Counted from the first letter of the stretch, positions 33,700 through 46,149 are shown. The stretch: DNA of 64,000 bases from Lathyrus oleraceus (GCF_024323335.1 NC_066579.1:251713575-251777574), one strand, 5' to 3'. Program-made: numbers and translations. The notes: generated by a model not told the origin, from the letters alone.

Positions 33700-33752
33700 C
33701 GGCATCCTGCTCTGGTTCTGGGTGAGATCTAGGGACGATACTTTCTAGTACT

Positions 33753-35307
33753 ATGGAGAGAGATGGAGGATCTGTTCATAGGCCACCTATTTTGGATGGA
33801 TCCAACTATAACTACTGGAAACCTCGAATGGTAGCCTTCCTAAAATCCTTGGATAATAAGGCTTGGAAGGCTGTGTTAACAGGCTGGGAACATCCAATAG
33901 TTACTAAGGAAGGAGAAACTATAATTGATAAGCAGTCTGTAGAACAATGGACCAAGGAGGATGATGATCTAGCCCTTGGAAATTCTAAAGCATTGAATGC
34001 CATATTCAATGGAGTAGACAATAATATCTTCAGATTGGTAAACAACTGTGAGGTGGCTAAAGATGCTTGGGACATTCTCAAAACCACTCATGAAGGCACC
34101 TCTAGAGTAAATATGTCTAGACTACAGCTCCTCACTACCAAGTTTGAAAATTTGAGGATGAAAGAAGATGAAAATATTCATGAATTTCATATGAATATCC
34201 TTGAAATTTCTAATGCCTCAGGAGCCTTGGGAGAAAAGATGTCAGATGAAAAGTTAGTAAGGAAAATACTCAGGTCACTCCCTAAAAGATTTGCTATGAA
34301 GGTGACAGCCATAGAAGAGTCTCAAGACATCTACAGAATGAGAGTTGATGAGCTAATTGGATCCCTCTAAACATTTGAGATGGGAATGTGTGATGGATCT
34401 GAAAAGAAAGCCAAAAGCATAGCATTCAAGTCAACTACTGAGGAGGAAGAGGAGGAAGGTGATCAAGATATTGATGAAGATCTGGCAAATGATATAGCAA
34501 TGCTGGGAAGACAATTCAACAGACTTCTGAAAAATATGGATGTAAGATCTAAGGCAAATGTCAAGAACATCTCATATGACATCAGTAAATCCAACAATGC
34601 TGGAAGAAGAACAAGGTCAGATGAAAGGCCCAAAGAGGGAAAAGGAGTTCAATGCCATGAATGTGATGGGTATGGACACATTAGAACTGAGTGTGGAACC
34701 TACCTCAAGAAACAGAAGATAAGTCTTGCTGCCACTTGGGCTGATGAAAGTGAAACAAAAGAGTCTGCAAATCTTGTGACTTCCTTGACTGGAAGATGGG
34801 GTTTTGATGAAGACTCAAGTGATGATGAAGTAACCTTTGAAGAGTTGGCCACTACCTACAGAAAGTTGTGTCATAGAAGTGCATAAGTGTGTCAACAAGT
34901 TGAAAGCCAGAAGAAAGTGATAGCACAGCTGGAGAATGAGAAGGCAGAACATGTGGAAACCATCTCCAAGTTGAAGACTGAAGTTGTTCTCTTGAATTCT
35001 AAACTGGATGAGATGACCAAGTATGTAAGAATGCTAAACAATGGATCTGACACCTTAGACAAGATTCTCCAGACTGGTCAAATAACAGGAGAAAAATCTG
35101 GCCTTGGGTTCAATGAATCTAAGGTTGAGTGCAGTTACACTGGTGGCAAACCTAAATCCAAACCTAAGTGCAGCCATATTGATAGCAAACCTACGATGTC
35201 ACATCAAATGTCACAACATCATAAAGGAAGACAGCAGAAAGGGAAACACCAAAATGGAGGGTCATTAATGTGGAAAGTTTGGCCACATAAAACCCTTATA
35301 CTATAAG
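33753..35307 (+). pseudogene. gag of SIRE/Maximus-type copia element, broken and truncated
   Basis: Starts MERDGGSVHRPPILDGSNYN, the typical N-terminus of copia gag proteins with the DUF4219/UBN2 fold; RMKEDENIHEFHMNI and LVRKILRSLPKRF are UBN2-type blocks. One frame continues through two in-frame TAA codons (34368-34370, 34884-34886). Further on are an acidic Glu-rich stretch, a complete zinc knuckle CHECDGYGHIRTEC, a coiled-coil segment (VESQKKVIAQLENEKAEHVE) and a second knuckle whose frame is shifted by about 1 nt (GKFGHIKP is readable in another frame). Capsid/nucleocapsid protein of the element. It ends abruptly where element E begins. Both stops could come from a single base change each. 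Confidence 0.88.
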
Positions 35308-36878
35308 TGTAATACCCCAAAATTTACCCTTTCATTTTTTTCCTAGAAGCATGGGATTGTTTTACATTGCATTAGCATCATACTAGGTCATACTCATTGC
35401 ATACTGCATTAGTGACTTGGGAAATCAGGGTTTGATTGACCACTCCTTAACCAGAGGGAGCCCACACAAAGAAAGACTGAGAATTGAACTTCATTCTCCA
35501 AATATACAAATCTCAAGGTGGTCCAGGTATCTTATTATGGTCCTCAATTCATCAGTGGAAGATTTAGAGCTCCCAGAGTGTGCATCTGGATTTAATTAGG
35601 AAATTAGGATTTCGTGGCTACCTGCAACAGGAAATGTTTGGTTGGAAGTGAAGGAGCTTATCCATGTAATGATTGGAGAGACATCTTGGTCTAGGAAGAC
35701 TCACATTTATCTCAGAAAGATCCATAGGCAATCAGTGCAATCAGTTCTTGATCATTTTGCCCTAAAACTAGGGTTTGGTATAAAATCGGTTTATTTCTGA
35801 TTCCTTGGGTGAAACTCTTTTCCATGGCCCTCCATATGTCCACAATGGTGTACATACAAAAAATCAGCTCTTTATTTGAGCCAGAGGTGCTTCAATTGAT
35901 CAATGGAATCGGGAATCAGACAGTTTGGGAAAAGTCAACTGTGGGGCCAGAAAAGTCAACTCCTGAAAGTGGAATCTCAAAATTCATGCCTAAGGGAGCC
36001 TACATGTGAAATTTAATCAAGGTTGGATCATGGATTCATCATTTAATCAGGAGTTGGAAAAGTTACTAAATTTGGAAATGGTTGACTTTCCATTTAGGGC
36101 AAGTTTTCATGGTTGTTGCACCCACTTTAAGCCCATTTTCCATCAAGATGAAAGCTCCATTTGAAAATATCTCCAAGCTTTCTTATTATAAAGTTTGTTT
36201 CATTTGGATTAAAATTGAGAAAGTTATGCTTGGTCAAAGTGAGACATTATTTTAGGACACTTAGAAAATTTTTTAAGTCCAAAATCTTCAAGATTTGTCA
36301 AGACTTATGGGCCAGTTTTCTTGCACCTCAAGGCATCTTTTGAAATAATTTCTTCATGACAATTGTACCTTTCCATGTCCTCTTTCACACCTTTTTGGAA
36401 TCATCCCATTTGTATCATTGGTTTGAGAGATGCATTCATCTAAAGTTGGCATCATGGACTGAAGTTTTAGGCAGCATTTAGGCCAAACTGGCCCAACCAT
36501 TTTGCAGATGATGAGACACGATTTCATGGCCATTTTTCACCTCTTTCCACTCATCATTTTAACTTGTGTCTAACATGAAAGATGTTAAGCTCCATGCCAT
36601 CTTCCTACTGTTTGCATTGCCTTGCCATTTAATCATGTATACATCAAGATACAAGGTCACAAAGTCACCTATTTGGATTGTTTTTATGCTGCACAAGACA
36701 ACCAAGTCAGACCACAAAAACGACCAGTCCATTCTTTACCTCATTTGGTCATGTACTTTGGTCTCACTCACTTAAGTTTTTCCACAATTAAAGTTTCCTT
36801 TCACACCTCACTTTTGCACACTTTGTTCATGAATCAAAACCAAACACTTCAAGCCCATTAAACACTTAAAACACTACA

Positions 36879-36886
36879 TATTTAAG
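36879..36886 (+). promoter_or_regulatory. TATA-like box in LTR of E
   Basis: TATTTAAG, about 1.57 kb into the LTR, followed by ACATCAAAACCCTAATC; the same octamer as in element A's LTR. Confidence 0.5.
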
Positions 36887-38897
36887 ACATCAAAACCCTA
36901 ATCTGAAGCGCAGTGGCTGTATTTTCGAGCAAGGGGCAAGGGAGTGCATTCAAGATCCATATCTTTCCTCTTCCATTTCACAAACATTGAAGCACAAAGT
37001 AACATCTTCCTCTTTCCATTTCCTCCAATACCAAGAGGCAGTGGACTGTTTTCCACTAGGTAAGCTTTTCATTCTCTTCCATGGCCATGAATATCATGCT
37101 TGTTCATAACTATTTATCATGCCTACCATGCTTGCCTCATGATATTTTCCATTTATGCCATGCTTGCTTCATGTTGATTCCTCATGATAACCATATGCTA
37201 TGTTTGTTGCTGAAGCCCTCACCATGAGGCATTGCTATTAAGTTGGAGTTTTGTGACATTAATTTTTGTTGTATCCGTGTTCATGAGGGTCCCTTGTTGG
37301 TCACTTTTCTTTATGCTAAGGCCATTATTTTTAATGAAACAAGATACATGATGTTCCTCTCATTTCGTACTTGAGTTTTTCTTTTTATACCATGCCATTT
37401 GGTGCCCTGAGTTGTTAGCATTGCTGTGTGGAAGATTGAAGGAATCACCTGCATTTTACGTTCCCCATTAGTGCATGGCGCTAGGGTTTTATCATGTTAG
37501 TGGAGAAGAAATACGTGTCACACTAGTGACCGCTGGATCGCTCGCTGTGCTTGTAATCTCGTCCGTACGCTCCAATTTTGTCATGTAGTGTTTTAAAACA
37601 TAGTTGCCCGGTTGGCATATCTTACATAGTTTAATTTAATAAAACGTTTTATTTAATGTCACACGTTGGTTTTATTCGTTTGGACCAGGCTTCATGTACA
37701 CTATGCTGTCCACACCCCACCTCATGGCCCATGATCCTTTAACACGTTCATTTTCATTTCCTTTTTTTAATTCATTTTATTTTTCTGTTTTGTTTTTAAA
37801 TAATAAAAATATTTTATTTATTCATAAAAATACTAAAAAATACTTTTCACATTTCTTAATGTTTTATTTAATTTTTATTTTCATGTTTATTTATTGTTAA
37901 TATTTTATTTTAATTATTTATTTCAAGTGGTTCATTTTAACACACATATTTTTATTAATTTTATTTTCATGACTTCGAATTATTTTTAGGTTCTGATTTT
38001 TGGGTTGAGGGTTGACCAATGTCTCATGGTCAACCTGACCTTTTCTTGGGATTTTATTTCCCATTTTCAATTTATTTTGGATTTATTTTTGACCTACTTT
38101 GCTTAGTTGACTTTTCATTTGACTTCTGTTTTATTTCAATTAATTTATACAATAATTCACATTATTTTAAAAATATTTTTGGGGGATGATGATGTCCTGA
38201 CCCCACCTTAGTTAGTTTAAGTTTTCATAATTTTCTTGATTAATTTACTATTTATTTGATAATTTTCAAGTTGACTTGAGTTTTCAATTGACTTTTCCAT
38301 GATTGATGTTTGACTTAGGGATTGCTTAGGGAAATTTAAGAGATCTTTTGATCCTCCCTTGTTCATCTTATATGCCATGTATTAGAGTCCTTTCATCTTG
38401 ATTTTATTTTATCCTTGCATCATTTCCCGATTAAATTATTCAGTGATCCTTTGTGTGCATAGTTTCAGCTGTCTGATTCATCTGATATTTTTTATACTTG
38501 TTTCTTTCATCCATGCTTCCATTGTTTGATTGTTTAACATGTTTATACTTCCCATACATTTTTTAATTCTCCTTCATTTCATTCTTTGATTATTTGATTT
38601 GATTATATACTTGTTTATTCATCTGATCTGATTGATTAACTGTTGCCTACTTGTATGATGTATGAGGCATATATATTCTTATTTGTTTGATTGCCATGAA
38701 CAATCCCCATTCATAACAAATGTACCCCTCTCCCATGAAGTGTATAATGCTTATTCTTTCATTCTTTATTCATCTGTTAATACAAGAATTAAAACGAACA
38801 TCCGATAACCCTTTCAAAACAAGATCAAAACCTCGATCCAACGTCGAGTAATCATTTTCAAAACTTAATAGAACCAATACGTATTCATCCATCCTTT

Positions 38898-39216
38898 TGT
38901 AAGTCGATTGCTTCATGTATCACCATTTCTCTTGTAAGTCGATTGCTTCATGCATCGCCATCTACCTGTAAGTCAATTGCTTCTGGCATCGCCATCCTCC
39001 CTTATCCTTGGTTCCTCTCCTTGCTCCATCCGTTGATTCTTGTTCCGTTTAGGTAGCACCCATTAGGTAGAACCCTTTGTATGATAACATAGGTAGAATT
39101 CCCTTTTTTCTTTGTATGATAACATAGGTAGCATTCCCTTATTCTTTGTATGATAACATAGGTAGAATTCCCTTACTCTTTGCATGCTAACATTAGGTAG
39201 ATGTTCCCATTTGTAA
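38898..39216 (+). repeat. Tandem repeats in LTR of E
   Basis: Two small arrays: about three units with GTAAGTCGATTGCTTC and CATCRCCAT (38898-39000), then about four units of 35 bp with TTTGTATGATAACATAGGTAG and ATTCCCTT (39062-39216). Confidence 0.85.
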
Positions 39217-40160
39217 ATCTTAACACTTAGGTACACATTGCATGACAACTCTAGGGCAGAGCTTCCCCATTTTTAGACCTTCCGTGCGTCTACGATCTTG
39301 TAGCATGTCAGTCTGTCCTATTGCAAAGAGGTAACTGCCTAAGACTCGATTCAGCGAGCTACGACACCTATTGCTAGGACGTGAACACATTGCCCACTCT
39401 CCTTTGACACAACTGGTGTCCTCCTTTGTAAGTCCATGTTCAGATGGCAATCCTTAACCCCTAGTTAGTCGAACTACGACAACTCTGATTCTCATGTTTA
39501 GATGAGATACGTAGGCACGAGATGCGATGTCTTGCTGAGTTTTGACTGACAACTAACAACTAATCCTTGTCTGCTTTCGCCTTTGTTGCGACTCTTTTCT
39601 CTCGCCCTCGTTGCGATCGAGACCTTCCCCTTTCTCTTGCCCTAGTTGCAATCGAGACCCTTGTACCCGTAGTTAGTTGAACTACGTTTTTCTCTGATTC
39701 TCATTCCAGATGAGATACGTAGGCATAAGACACGATGTCTTAGCGAGCACACTCCTCTTTAACCCATAGGTAGCCGAGCTACGAAGACTCTGATTCTCAT
39801 ATTCAGATGAGATACGTATGCAGTGGATGCGACATCCGTGCGAGTCATTTTTCTTTTGACCCTTTCGTTTAGTAAATAATACCTTAGATAAACACACACC
39901 CTTTAGACAAGAACAACAAGAGTGGATCCCGTAGAGTACTACGGATGCGTATGGGTGCTAATACCTTCCCTTCGCATAATCGAGTCCCGAACCCGAGATT
40001 TGGTTGCGAGACCTTGTCTTTTCCATTCCTTTCTCCAGGTTTTCTTCGAGCGTTTCCTTTCCCTCCTTTGGGATAAATAACGCACGGTGGCGACTCTTCT
40101 GTCATTTCTTTTTTTCGTCGGTTGTTTTTTTCGCAATTTCTTTTTTTAGGTTGCGACAGC

Positions 40161-40177
40161 TGGCGACTCTGCTGGGA
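40161..40177 (+). other. Primer-binding site of element E (tRNA-Arg)
   Basis: TGGCGACTCTGCTGGGA two nucleotides after the LTR end; complementary to the tRNA-Arg 3' end, one base short of the B version at the far end. Confidence 0.9.
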
Positions 40178-41058
40178 ACCCGGTTTCTCTAAGCGAGTCC
40201 CTCCTAGCTTTTGTAGTTTTCTTGTTTGCTGGGTGTTTATTCTTTTGTACAATTATTTATTTACCTGTTTTACCTTATTGCATTCATGTACATATGTTTG
40301 TTGTATATGTGGGTTCTGTGGGTTGGTTGTTTATTGGGCTGGGATGTTCTATGAGAGATGAGCCCACTACCCAGGCTTGAGCGTACACACACGTGTTAGA
40401 GTGGATAGTCATGAGGCTTGCGTGGCATGTTGCTACGTTAAGTCGTTCATGAAGACCCACATCCAGACGAGGTTTCTGTTGGATATATTTTGTCCTATGG
40501 GTGTTCCATAAAGACAGATATTCCTCTAGAAATTGTCGACTCTGGTGACCATTTCCCGAGAACTCAGTCGAGGCCTCTCCTCCGAGACGCGTTTATGTTA
40601 GCTCTGGTGGGCGCATTCTTGCTGCTCAATTCGAGGACCCCGAGACTGGGAACTTGCTGTAGGATGTCCTGTTGAGGGGAGTCAGTGGAGGTCTTTTATC
40701 CCGTAATAATGCCAAACCTTCAGTGGTAAACGTATTATTCTCAACTGAAGGGTAAGAAGCTGACGAACTTCTGTTCTTAGAACTTACCAGTAAGGGGCGG
40801 GCTAAATTCAGGAAACCTTAACCTTCAACCTACCCGGTTTTTTGGAGCAGAGCTTTGATCTCACATTATTCTCTTCAGTGGGTTTCTCTTCAAACAATGC
40901 AACCTGATAGTGGTTCAAGCAGATACAACAGTCCTGATTTCCATGTCACTACATTGCATCACATCATTTTGCATTCATATCATTTAACACATGTTTATCT
41001 ATTTCTAGGGGTTTACATCTTCTTCTTGATTCTGGTCGGGGTTTCCAGTTCTCCTAAG
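40178..41058 (+). other. 5' leader of element E
   Basis: About 880 nt between PBS and ORF1, without a recognisable gene. An open frame upstream of the chosen ORF1 start (from 40855) shows no similarity to other ORF1 copies and is probably chance read-through. Confidence 0.7.
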
Positions 41059-42909
41059 ATGGATATCGGCAGAAAGAGACATGTCGCCTACAAGTTTCCT
41101 ATGGTTTGTTTGGAGCCTATTCAACAGTTGATGAAGTTAATGGATCATGATTCTCTAGAAAGATTTCGGAAGGATTACGATTTAATTCTAAGTTTCGTCA
41201 CGGTTCTCTCCAAAGACCAACATGATGCTCTCTTTACACTGCTGCAGTTCTATGACCCTCCATTTAGGTGTTTCACATTCCCGGATTATATCTTGGTCCC
41301 TACTTTGGAGGAGGTTGCCAGTTTTCTCAGAGTTCCTATCAAGCCGCAGTTGCTATTCTACAGTTCTGAGTTTCTGCCCGATCTCAGCATGGTTGCTTCA
41401 ACCGCATATTTAGGGAAATCAGTCTTGATGTCTAATATGTGTCAGAAGGGAGGAGTCAGTGGTTTTCATTTGAGTTTCTTGGTGGGAGAAGCCAAGAAGA
41501 AGCTTGAAGATGGTGATCAAAGAGGTTTCAGTGCTTTGTTGGCTCTTTGCGTATACGGGATTGTCCTGTTCCCTAATGTTGCAAAATTTGTGGACATAGA
41601 CGCAATACGCATCTTCGTGTTGAGTAATCCAGTGTCGACCTTGCTAGGAGATTTCTTTCATTCAGTGCATCACAGGAATGAGAATAGAAGAGGAGGATTA
41701 GTGAATTGTTGTGCGCCTTTCTTTTATAAGTGGTTCAGTTCCCACCTACCCAAGTAAGGAGCGTTCATTGATCTCAAGGACTCGTTGAGTTGGTCGAAGA
41801 GACTGATGGGGATAAGAGCTAAAGATATTTCTTGGTGGTCAGACCAGAACTTGCTTCGAGCGGATATTATTCACAGTTGTGGGAACTTCCCGAATGTACT
41901 GTTGGTAAGAAGAAGAGGAGGAATCAACTATAATCCTTCTCTAGCAGTCAGACCGTTCGGGTATGCTTTAAGAACTCTGCCTTTGGAAAAAGATGTGGAA
42001 GAATCTCTATTTTTCCCTTCTTCATCTGATTTGACTGTATCCCATAAGGCAGCTGAGGCCTGGCTCAAGGTGATCAAGAGAGAAAGGACTGTGCTTGGAA
42101 AAGGAGATTGCATGACTTATCCTCAGTATGAAGAGTGGCTTCAAGGAAGAGTTGAAGAGTTTGGTCTGCCCTTTCCTATTGAAGAACCTTTGTATCCACT
42201 TACTCCTGAGAAGTCAGCAATGGTGAGTCGAGAGGAGTATGACAAATTGAAGAATGCCATGGAGGAATTTGAAATAGAAAACTCAGAGTTGAGTGCGAAG
42301 TTGCAAGACTGTATGCATCTATACCATGAGGCGGAATATCAAAAGGGGGAAGCTATTAAATTCCAAGAGGAAGCAGAGAAGAAATTAGCTGTGGAGGTGG
42401 ACTTCTTCAGGAAAACTGACAAAGCCTTGGGGTAATCCAGTTCTGAGTTGAGGCGAGTCAAGCAGCAGTTAACAGATGCCCATGGTAAGTTAGCTGGGTG
42501 GCAAGAGCAATGGGATGCATTTTCAGCTTCTCGGAAAGCAAAAGAGGAGGAGATGGTAGCTCAACTGACTGGTCAGATGGAGAAATTGAAGACTTTGCTG
42601 AAGGGGAAGAACAATGAGCTTCTGTGCGCCCGTTCAACCAATGGTTACAACACAGATCAACTCGACAAGGCTCAAGAACAGATTGAAGAACTCAAGGTGC
42701 TGGCGGGTTTGAAGAAATCCAGACTTGAAGAGGTGTTCGGAAAGGATGATGGGAATTACTACATAGAGCATATCAACGAACTGGATGGGGTTATTCACAA
42801 GAGGAATTTGCTTATTCGGCGTTTGACAGAATCTCCAGATCATCCTGACACGGTGGCACTACTGGCTGAAGTGAGGAGCAGTCCTTATGGGTTGTATACA
42901 GGAGGTTGA
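41059..42909 (+). pseudogene. ORF1 of element E with two in-frame stop codons
   Basis: ATG at 41059 (MDIGRKRHVAYKF) aligns with the start of ORF1 in A and B. One frame runs to 42909 through TAA at 41755-41757 and 42433-42435. Shared blocks with A include YDPPFRCFTFPDYILVPTLE, VLFPNVAKFVDIDAIRIF, NPVSTLLGD and YKWFSSHLPK, and after the first stop GGINYNPSLAVRPFGY. The C-terminal part is long and heptad-rich (EFEIENSELSAKLQD, MVAQLTGQMEKLKTLL, AQEQIEELKVL), a coiled coil longer than in A. Function unknown. This is a diverged ORF1 type, showing the protein is general to these elements rather than peculiar to A. Confidence 0.85.
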
Positions 42910-43216
42910 TTCCTGATTTATGTTCCTCTTTATTTGTCGTGTTCTTTGTTGCTTTGTAGTGATGATCCACAGGCTTGTTGTGGGAATCTTCTTTTGATAT
43001 ACTGTTGGCTAAGGCCCATCTCCTTGATGTGAGACTGGAATCAAGGGGGAGAATACCTTTCGGAATTGATAAACATGTCATTGCATTTACATATTCATTT
43101 GCATGTCTTGCATAACAGGTACCGCAACGGTGTTCTCATTTGTTTGGTGTTCCACTAGCAGGATAGCTGACTCAGGAATTCATCGGTACGGTACCCGCAG
43201 AAATCAACAGAGAGCT

Positions 43217-44405
43217 ATGGAGGGCCTACAAGCAGAACTCACCGAGATGAGGATCTGCATGACTCAGTTTATGGATGTGGTTCAGGGGGTGGCTCAAGAA
43301 CAGCAAGACCTCAGACAGATGATGCAGAGGAATCCCGCCACTACTCAACCAGAGACGGTAACTGATCCTCTAGTTGGAGAAGTTAACGAACCCAGTGGAC
43401 CGGGGCCTATCCCGATCCCACGTGCTAACCCTGATCAACAACCCATTCATGATGATCAGGAGGATCAGTTCACCCTGATGCAGGAGGACTTTGGCATGGG
43501 CCATGGCATAGACCCCATGTTTAGAAGATTGGAGGAGAGGCTGAAGGCTGTAGAGGGACAGAATGCTATGGGGGTAGATGTTGCTGATTTGGGACTGGTC
43601 CCAGGCGTGAGAGTTCCGCTAAAATTCAGAGTCCCAGTTTTTGACAAATACAATGACAACTCTTGCCCGAAGACTCATGTGCAAGCCTACTTCCGCAAGA
43701 TGGTTGCATACTCTGATGATGAGAAACTGCTCATATACTTTTTCCAGGATAGTCTAGCTTGGGCATCCTTGGAATGAAATATGAGGCTGGATAGAGCCCA
43801 CATCCGTTGCTGGAGAGATTTGGCTGAGGCTTTCGTAAAGCAATATCAATACAACACAGACATGGCGCCTGACAAAACTTAACTTCAGAATTTGTCTCTT
43901 AAGAGCAATGAATGCTTCAGAGAATATGCTCAACGCTGGAGAGAAACAGCTTCCCGTGTTCAGCCTCCGATGTTGGAGAATGAAATGGCCAACATGTTCA
44001 TGAACACTCTGCCCGGACCTTACTTGGAGCGTCTGGTGGGTTGCAACCTCCAATTTCGTTGATGTAGTCTCTACCGGTGAGAGGGTGGAGAACTATTTGA
44101 AGACATGCAAGATCCAGAGTGGGGTTGGATCATCATCAGGGGTGAAGAAGCTGTTCATTGGAGGACAAAAGCGGAGAGAGGGGGATGCGAATTCTTTGTC
44201 TTCATATCAGATCTGAGGTGTCCGGAGGAACAATTTTCAGAACTACCATCAGCAGCCTTATGTTGCAGCTGTGACCATTCTGACTACAACACTAGTACAA
44301 CAACAACAACCACAACGTCAACCAACTCAGTACCAGCAACAGCAACAGGGTAACAGACCCGCTTACCAACAGAGGTAAAAGATGATGGACATGCGTTTCG
44401 ACACT
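43217..44405 (+). pseudogene. gag of element E, broken and truncated
   Basis: ATG at 43217 opens a frame with MEGLQAELTEMRICMTQFMD, a Pro-rich linker and the gag core: LVPGVRVPLKFRVPVFDKYN, ARKM-like FRKMVAYSDDEKLLIYFFQD. A TGA at 43775-43777 falls where a Trp codon is usual, and a TAA at 43880-43882 follows in the same frame. Further gag blocks are still readable (CFREYAQRWRETASRVQPPM, MANMFMNTLPGPYLERL), then a frameshift near 44045 and a Gln-rich stretch before the sequence is cut at 44405 by element F. Element G's gag has the related MFMNTLQGNYIERL. No functional product is expected. Confidence 0.85.
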
Positions 44406-45251
44406 TGTTACACCCCAATTTTGACCCTGTATCGCTGTTTCAATACATTCATCATAGCTATTGCATGTCTACATAGCATACCATGCATTCCATACCACAT
44501 AGTGCCTAAAATATCAGTCGAAATAATTTTTTCGGATCTACAGACAAACCGGTTGAATTAATCAATGGGTGTGCGTCAAATCAGTGGACGAAAACTTTTA
44601 AAATCAAGCTTCCAAACATCAACTTTATTAATCTACATTTTGCGTAGTTTAATCCGGTATGCTCGATTTATTTTTCAGCTAATTTTTCGACCACTTTTTG
44701 ATCACCTCGAGCTTGTTTAACCGGTCAAATTTATTTCAAAATTAAAAGAAACGCTGAATTTTTCCAATAAGTTTATTTCACACTAATCATTTTGGTGCAT
44801 TCATTTTAATTTTTCGAGCAATTTCGCACCTGATTTTTATTCATTTTAAATCCGTTTATTTTCATTATTGTATCAGGAAATTCAGAAAAATTAAATAGAA
44901 TTGTTCATGTCATCATTTTATTTTATTGTGGTTATTTTAAAAAGTGTGAATTTTATTTATTTTAATTAATTGAATTTGATTTTCATAAATAAAAGCATCT
45001 AGAAGGACCGTTCTAGACATTTTAATTTATCTTACCATATGTGTTTTTTGATCCTATCCTGGTTGTCAATTTCAAAATAATCAAAGGCTCCCAATGACTA
45101 TCCATGTCCACCTCTCTCGACCAATCAAAATCAAACAAGTAAGAGAAATAAGAGGAGTAGAAACTTGGAGCAATAATGGGGACCAAATGGCCCACAATAC
45201 CAACGACTATTTTCTCCTCTCGCGTGGCTAGGAAATTGAAGACAAATGGAA

Positions 45252-45260
45252 TATAAAAAG
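45252..45260 (+). promoter_or_regulatory. TATA box upstream of the captured RACK1 fragment
   Basis: TATAAAAAG in GGAATATAAAAAGAGGAACC, 221 nt upstream of the RACK1 start codon. It could be an LTR promoter or the promoter that came with RACK1; the sequence does not decide. Confidence 0.55.
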
Positions 45261-45472
45261 AGGAACCTCATTTTTAATGTCTCTCTCCACACGTGACTGC
45301 ATATCAGAGGGAGGAGGATCTCTTCACTTGGGCTCGCTTCTTTAACAAAAACCCAAACACACTGCCAGAACTCAGACAACAACACACACTCACAAAATCA
45401 CCATCCTCCTCTCCAAAACACCTCACGCACCACCTCCGTTCCCCGCCACGAGATCCCTTCTTCGCAGCAACC

Positions 45473-45955
45473 ATGCCTGAGGGTCTCGTTCTCCGCGGCA
45501 CCATGCGTTCTCACACTGACATGGTTACCGCCATTGCTACCCCGATCGACAATTCCGATATGATTGTCACCGCCTCCCGCGACAAATCTATCATTCTCCG
45601 GCACCTTACCAAGGAGGACAAGACTTACGGTGTCCCCAGCCGCCGTCTCACCGGTCACTCTCACTTTGTTCAGGATGGTGTCCTCTCATCCGATGGTCAG
45701 TTTGCTATATCTGGTTCATGGGATGGTGAACTCCGTCTTTGGGATCTTAATGCTGGAACCTCCGCCCGTCGATTCGTTTGTCACGCCAAGGATGTTCTAT
45801 CTATGGCTTTCTCGATTGACAACCGTCAGATCGTGTCTACTTCTCGTGACCGCACGATTAAGCTGTGGAACACTCTCGGGTGAGTGCGAGTGCACTATCC
45901 AGGGCGGTGATGCTCATTCTGATTGGGTTAGCTGTGTTCGTTTTAGCCCTAGCAA
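45473..45955 (+). pseudogene. RACK1: RACK1 (WD40 scaffold protein) 5' fragment
   Basis: From ATG at 45473 the frame reads [20 protein letters not shown] and continues through three WD40 blades ([46 protein letters not shown]). This is the N-terminal half of RACK1, a seven-bladed propeller on the 40S ribosome that is usually about 320 aa in plants. A 1-nt insertion near 45884 shifts the frame; after it [17 protein letters not shown] continues RACK1 for about 26 codons and then stops matching near 45955. Blade residues are altered (IILR where IILW is usual, VCH where VGH is usual), so it is decaying. A pyrimidine-rich stretch before the ATG looks like the gene's 5' UTR. It is fused directly to a dehydrogenase fragment. 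Confidence 0.88.
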
Positions 45956-45958
45956 TCT

Positions 45959-46149
45959 TTGCCGGCGGAGACGAATCAATAGTTAAAAAACTCGAACCGT
46001 TGTTTACACCATTGGGGAAAGTGAACTACATGGGTAGTAGCGGAAAAGGCCAGTACGCGAAGCTGGAAAATCAGATAACAATAGCTTCAACAATGGTAGG
46101 ATTAATTGAATGGATGATTTATGCTCACAAAGCCGGGCTCGATGTAGGG
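45959..46149 (+). pseudogene. 3-hydroxyisobutyrate dehydrogenase-like reductase, internal fragment
   Basis: The frame reads [37 protein letters not shown] and TMVGLIEWMIYAHKAGLDV. This is the junction of the NAD-binding and C-terminal domains of the beta-hydroxyacid dehydrogenase family, including the GxxGxGxxxK segment with its catalytic Lys; the closest match I recognise is plant 3-hydroxyisobutyrate dehydrogenase-like proteins. Only about 63 codons are present, without start or end. It abuts the RACK1 fragment on the left with no spacer and is cut at 46149 by the LTR of element G. It is not part of any retroelement protein. Confidence 0.8.

Larger units (their letters stand above)
32769..35307 (+). 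mobile_element. Ty1/copia element of SIRE/Maximus type, 3' part cut off
   Basis: LTR (32769-33685), initiator tRNA-Met PBS (33688-33699) and a gag frame with a UBN2-like domain, coiled coil and zinc knuckle. It is interrupted in the second zinc knuckle at 35307 by element E, and the rest lies outside the window. The long gag and the coiled-coil region point to the SIRE/Maximus lineage. Confidence 0.88.
35308..40158 (+). repeat. 5' LTR of element E (4.85 kb)
   Basis: Runs from TGTAATACCCC to AGGTTGCGACA, directly followed by GC and the PBS. The last about 470 bp match the U5 end of the LTR of G in inverse orientation (46150-46620), although G's LTR is only 2.3 kb. It holds a TATA-like box (36879-36886) and tandem repeats (38898-39216). 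The many short open frames are not recognisable genes. Confidence 0.88.
35308..44405 (+). mobile_element. Element E: Ogre-like element, plus strand, 5' half
   Basis: A 4.85 kb 5' LTR, tRNA-Arg PBS, leader, ORF1 and gag in the Ogre order, on the strand opposite to A. It interrupts the copia gag. It is cut inside gag by element F at 44406, so protease, pol and the 3' LTR are not in the window. The LTR end and gag resemble element G more than A, so E and G look like one subfamily. Confidence 0.88.
44406..46149 (+). mobile_element. Element F: LTR-like sequence carrying two host gene fragments
   Basis: Begins TGTTACACCCCAATTTTGACC, a typical Tat/Ogre-type LTR start, exactly where the gag of E is interrupted; ACACT at 44401-44405 may be its target-site duplication. 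About 850 bp of AT-rich LTR-like DNA lead to a TATA box (45252-45260), followed by a RACK1 gene fragment and a dehydrogenase fragment. It is cut at 46149 by element G, so the right part, any PBS and the second terminus are out of view. It could be a non-autonomous LTR element with captured genes, or captured DNA inside an LTR. Confidence 0.6.

Noticed and set aside
40855..41058. Upstream extension of ORF1 in element E
   Set aside because: No similarity to ORF1 of A or B before the ATG at 41059; hydrophobic stretch is probably chance translation of the leader.
45473..45955. A functional host RACK1 gene
   Set aside because: Frameshift, altered WD40 residues, only half the propeller, and fusion to another gene fragment inside a transposon.
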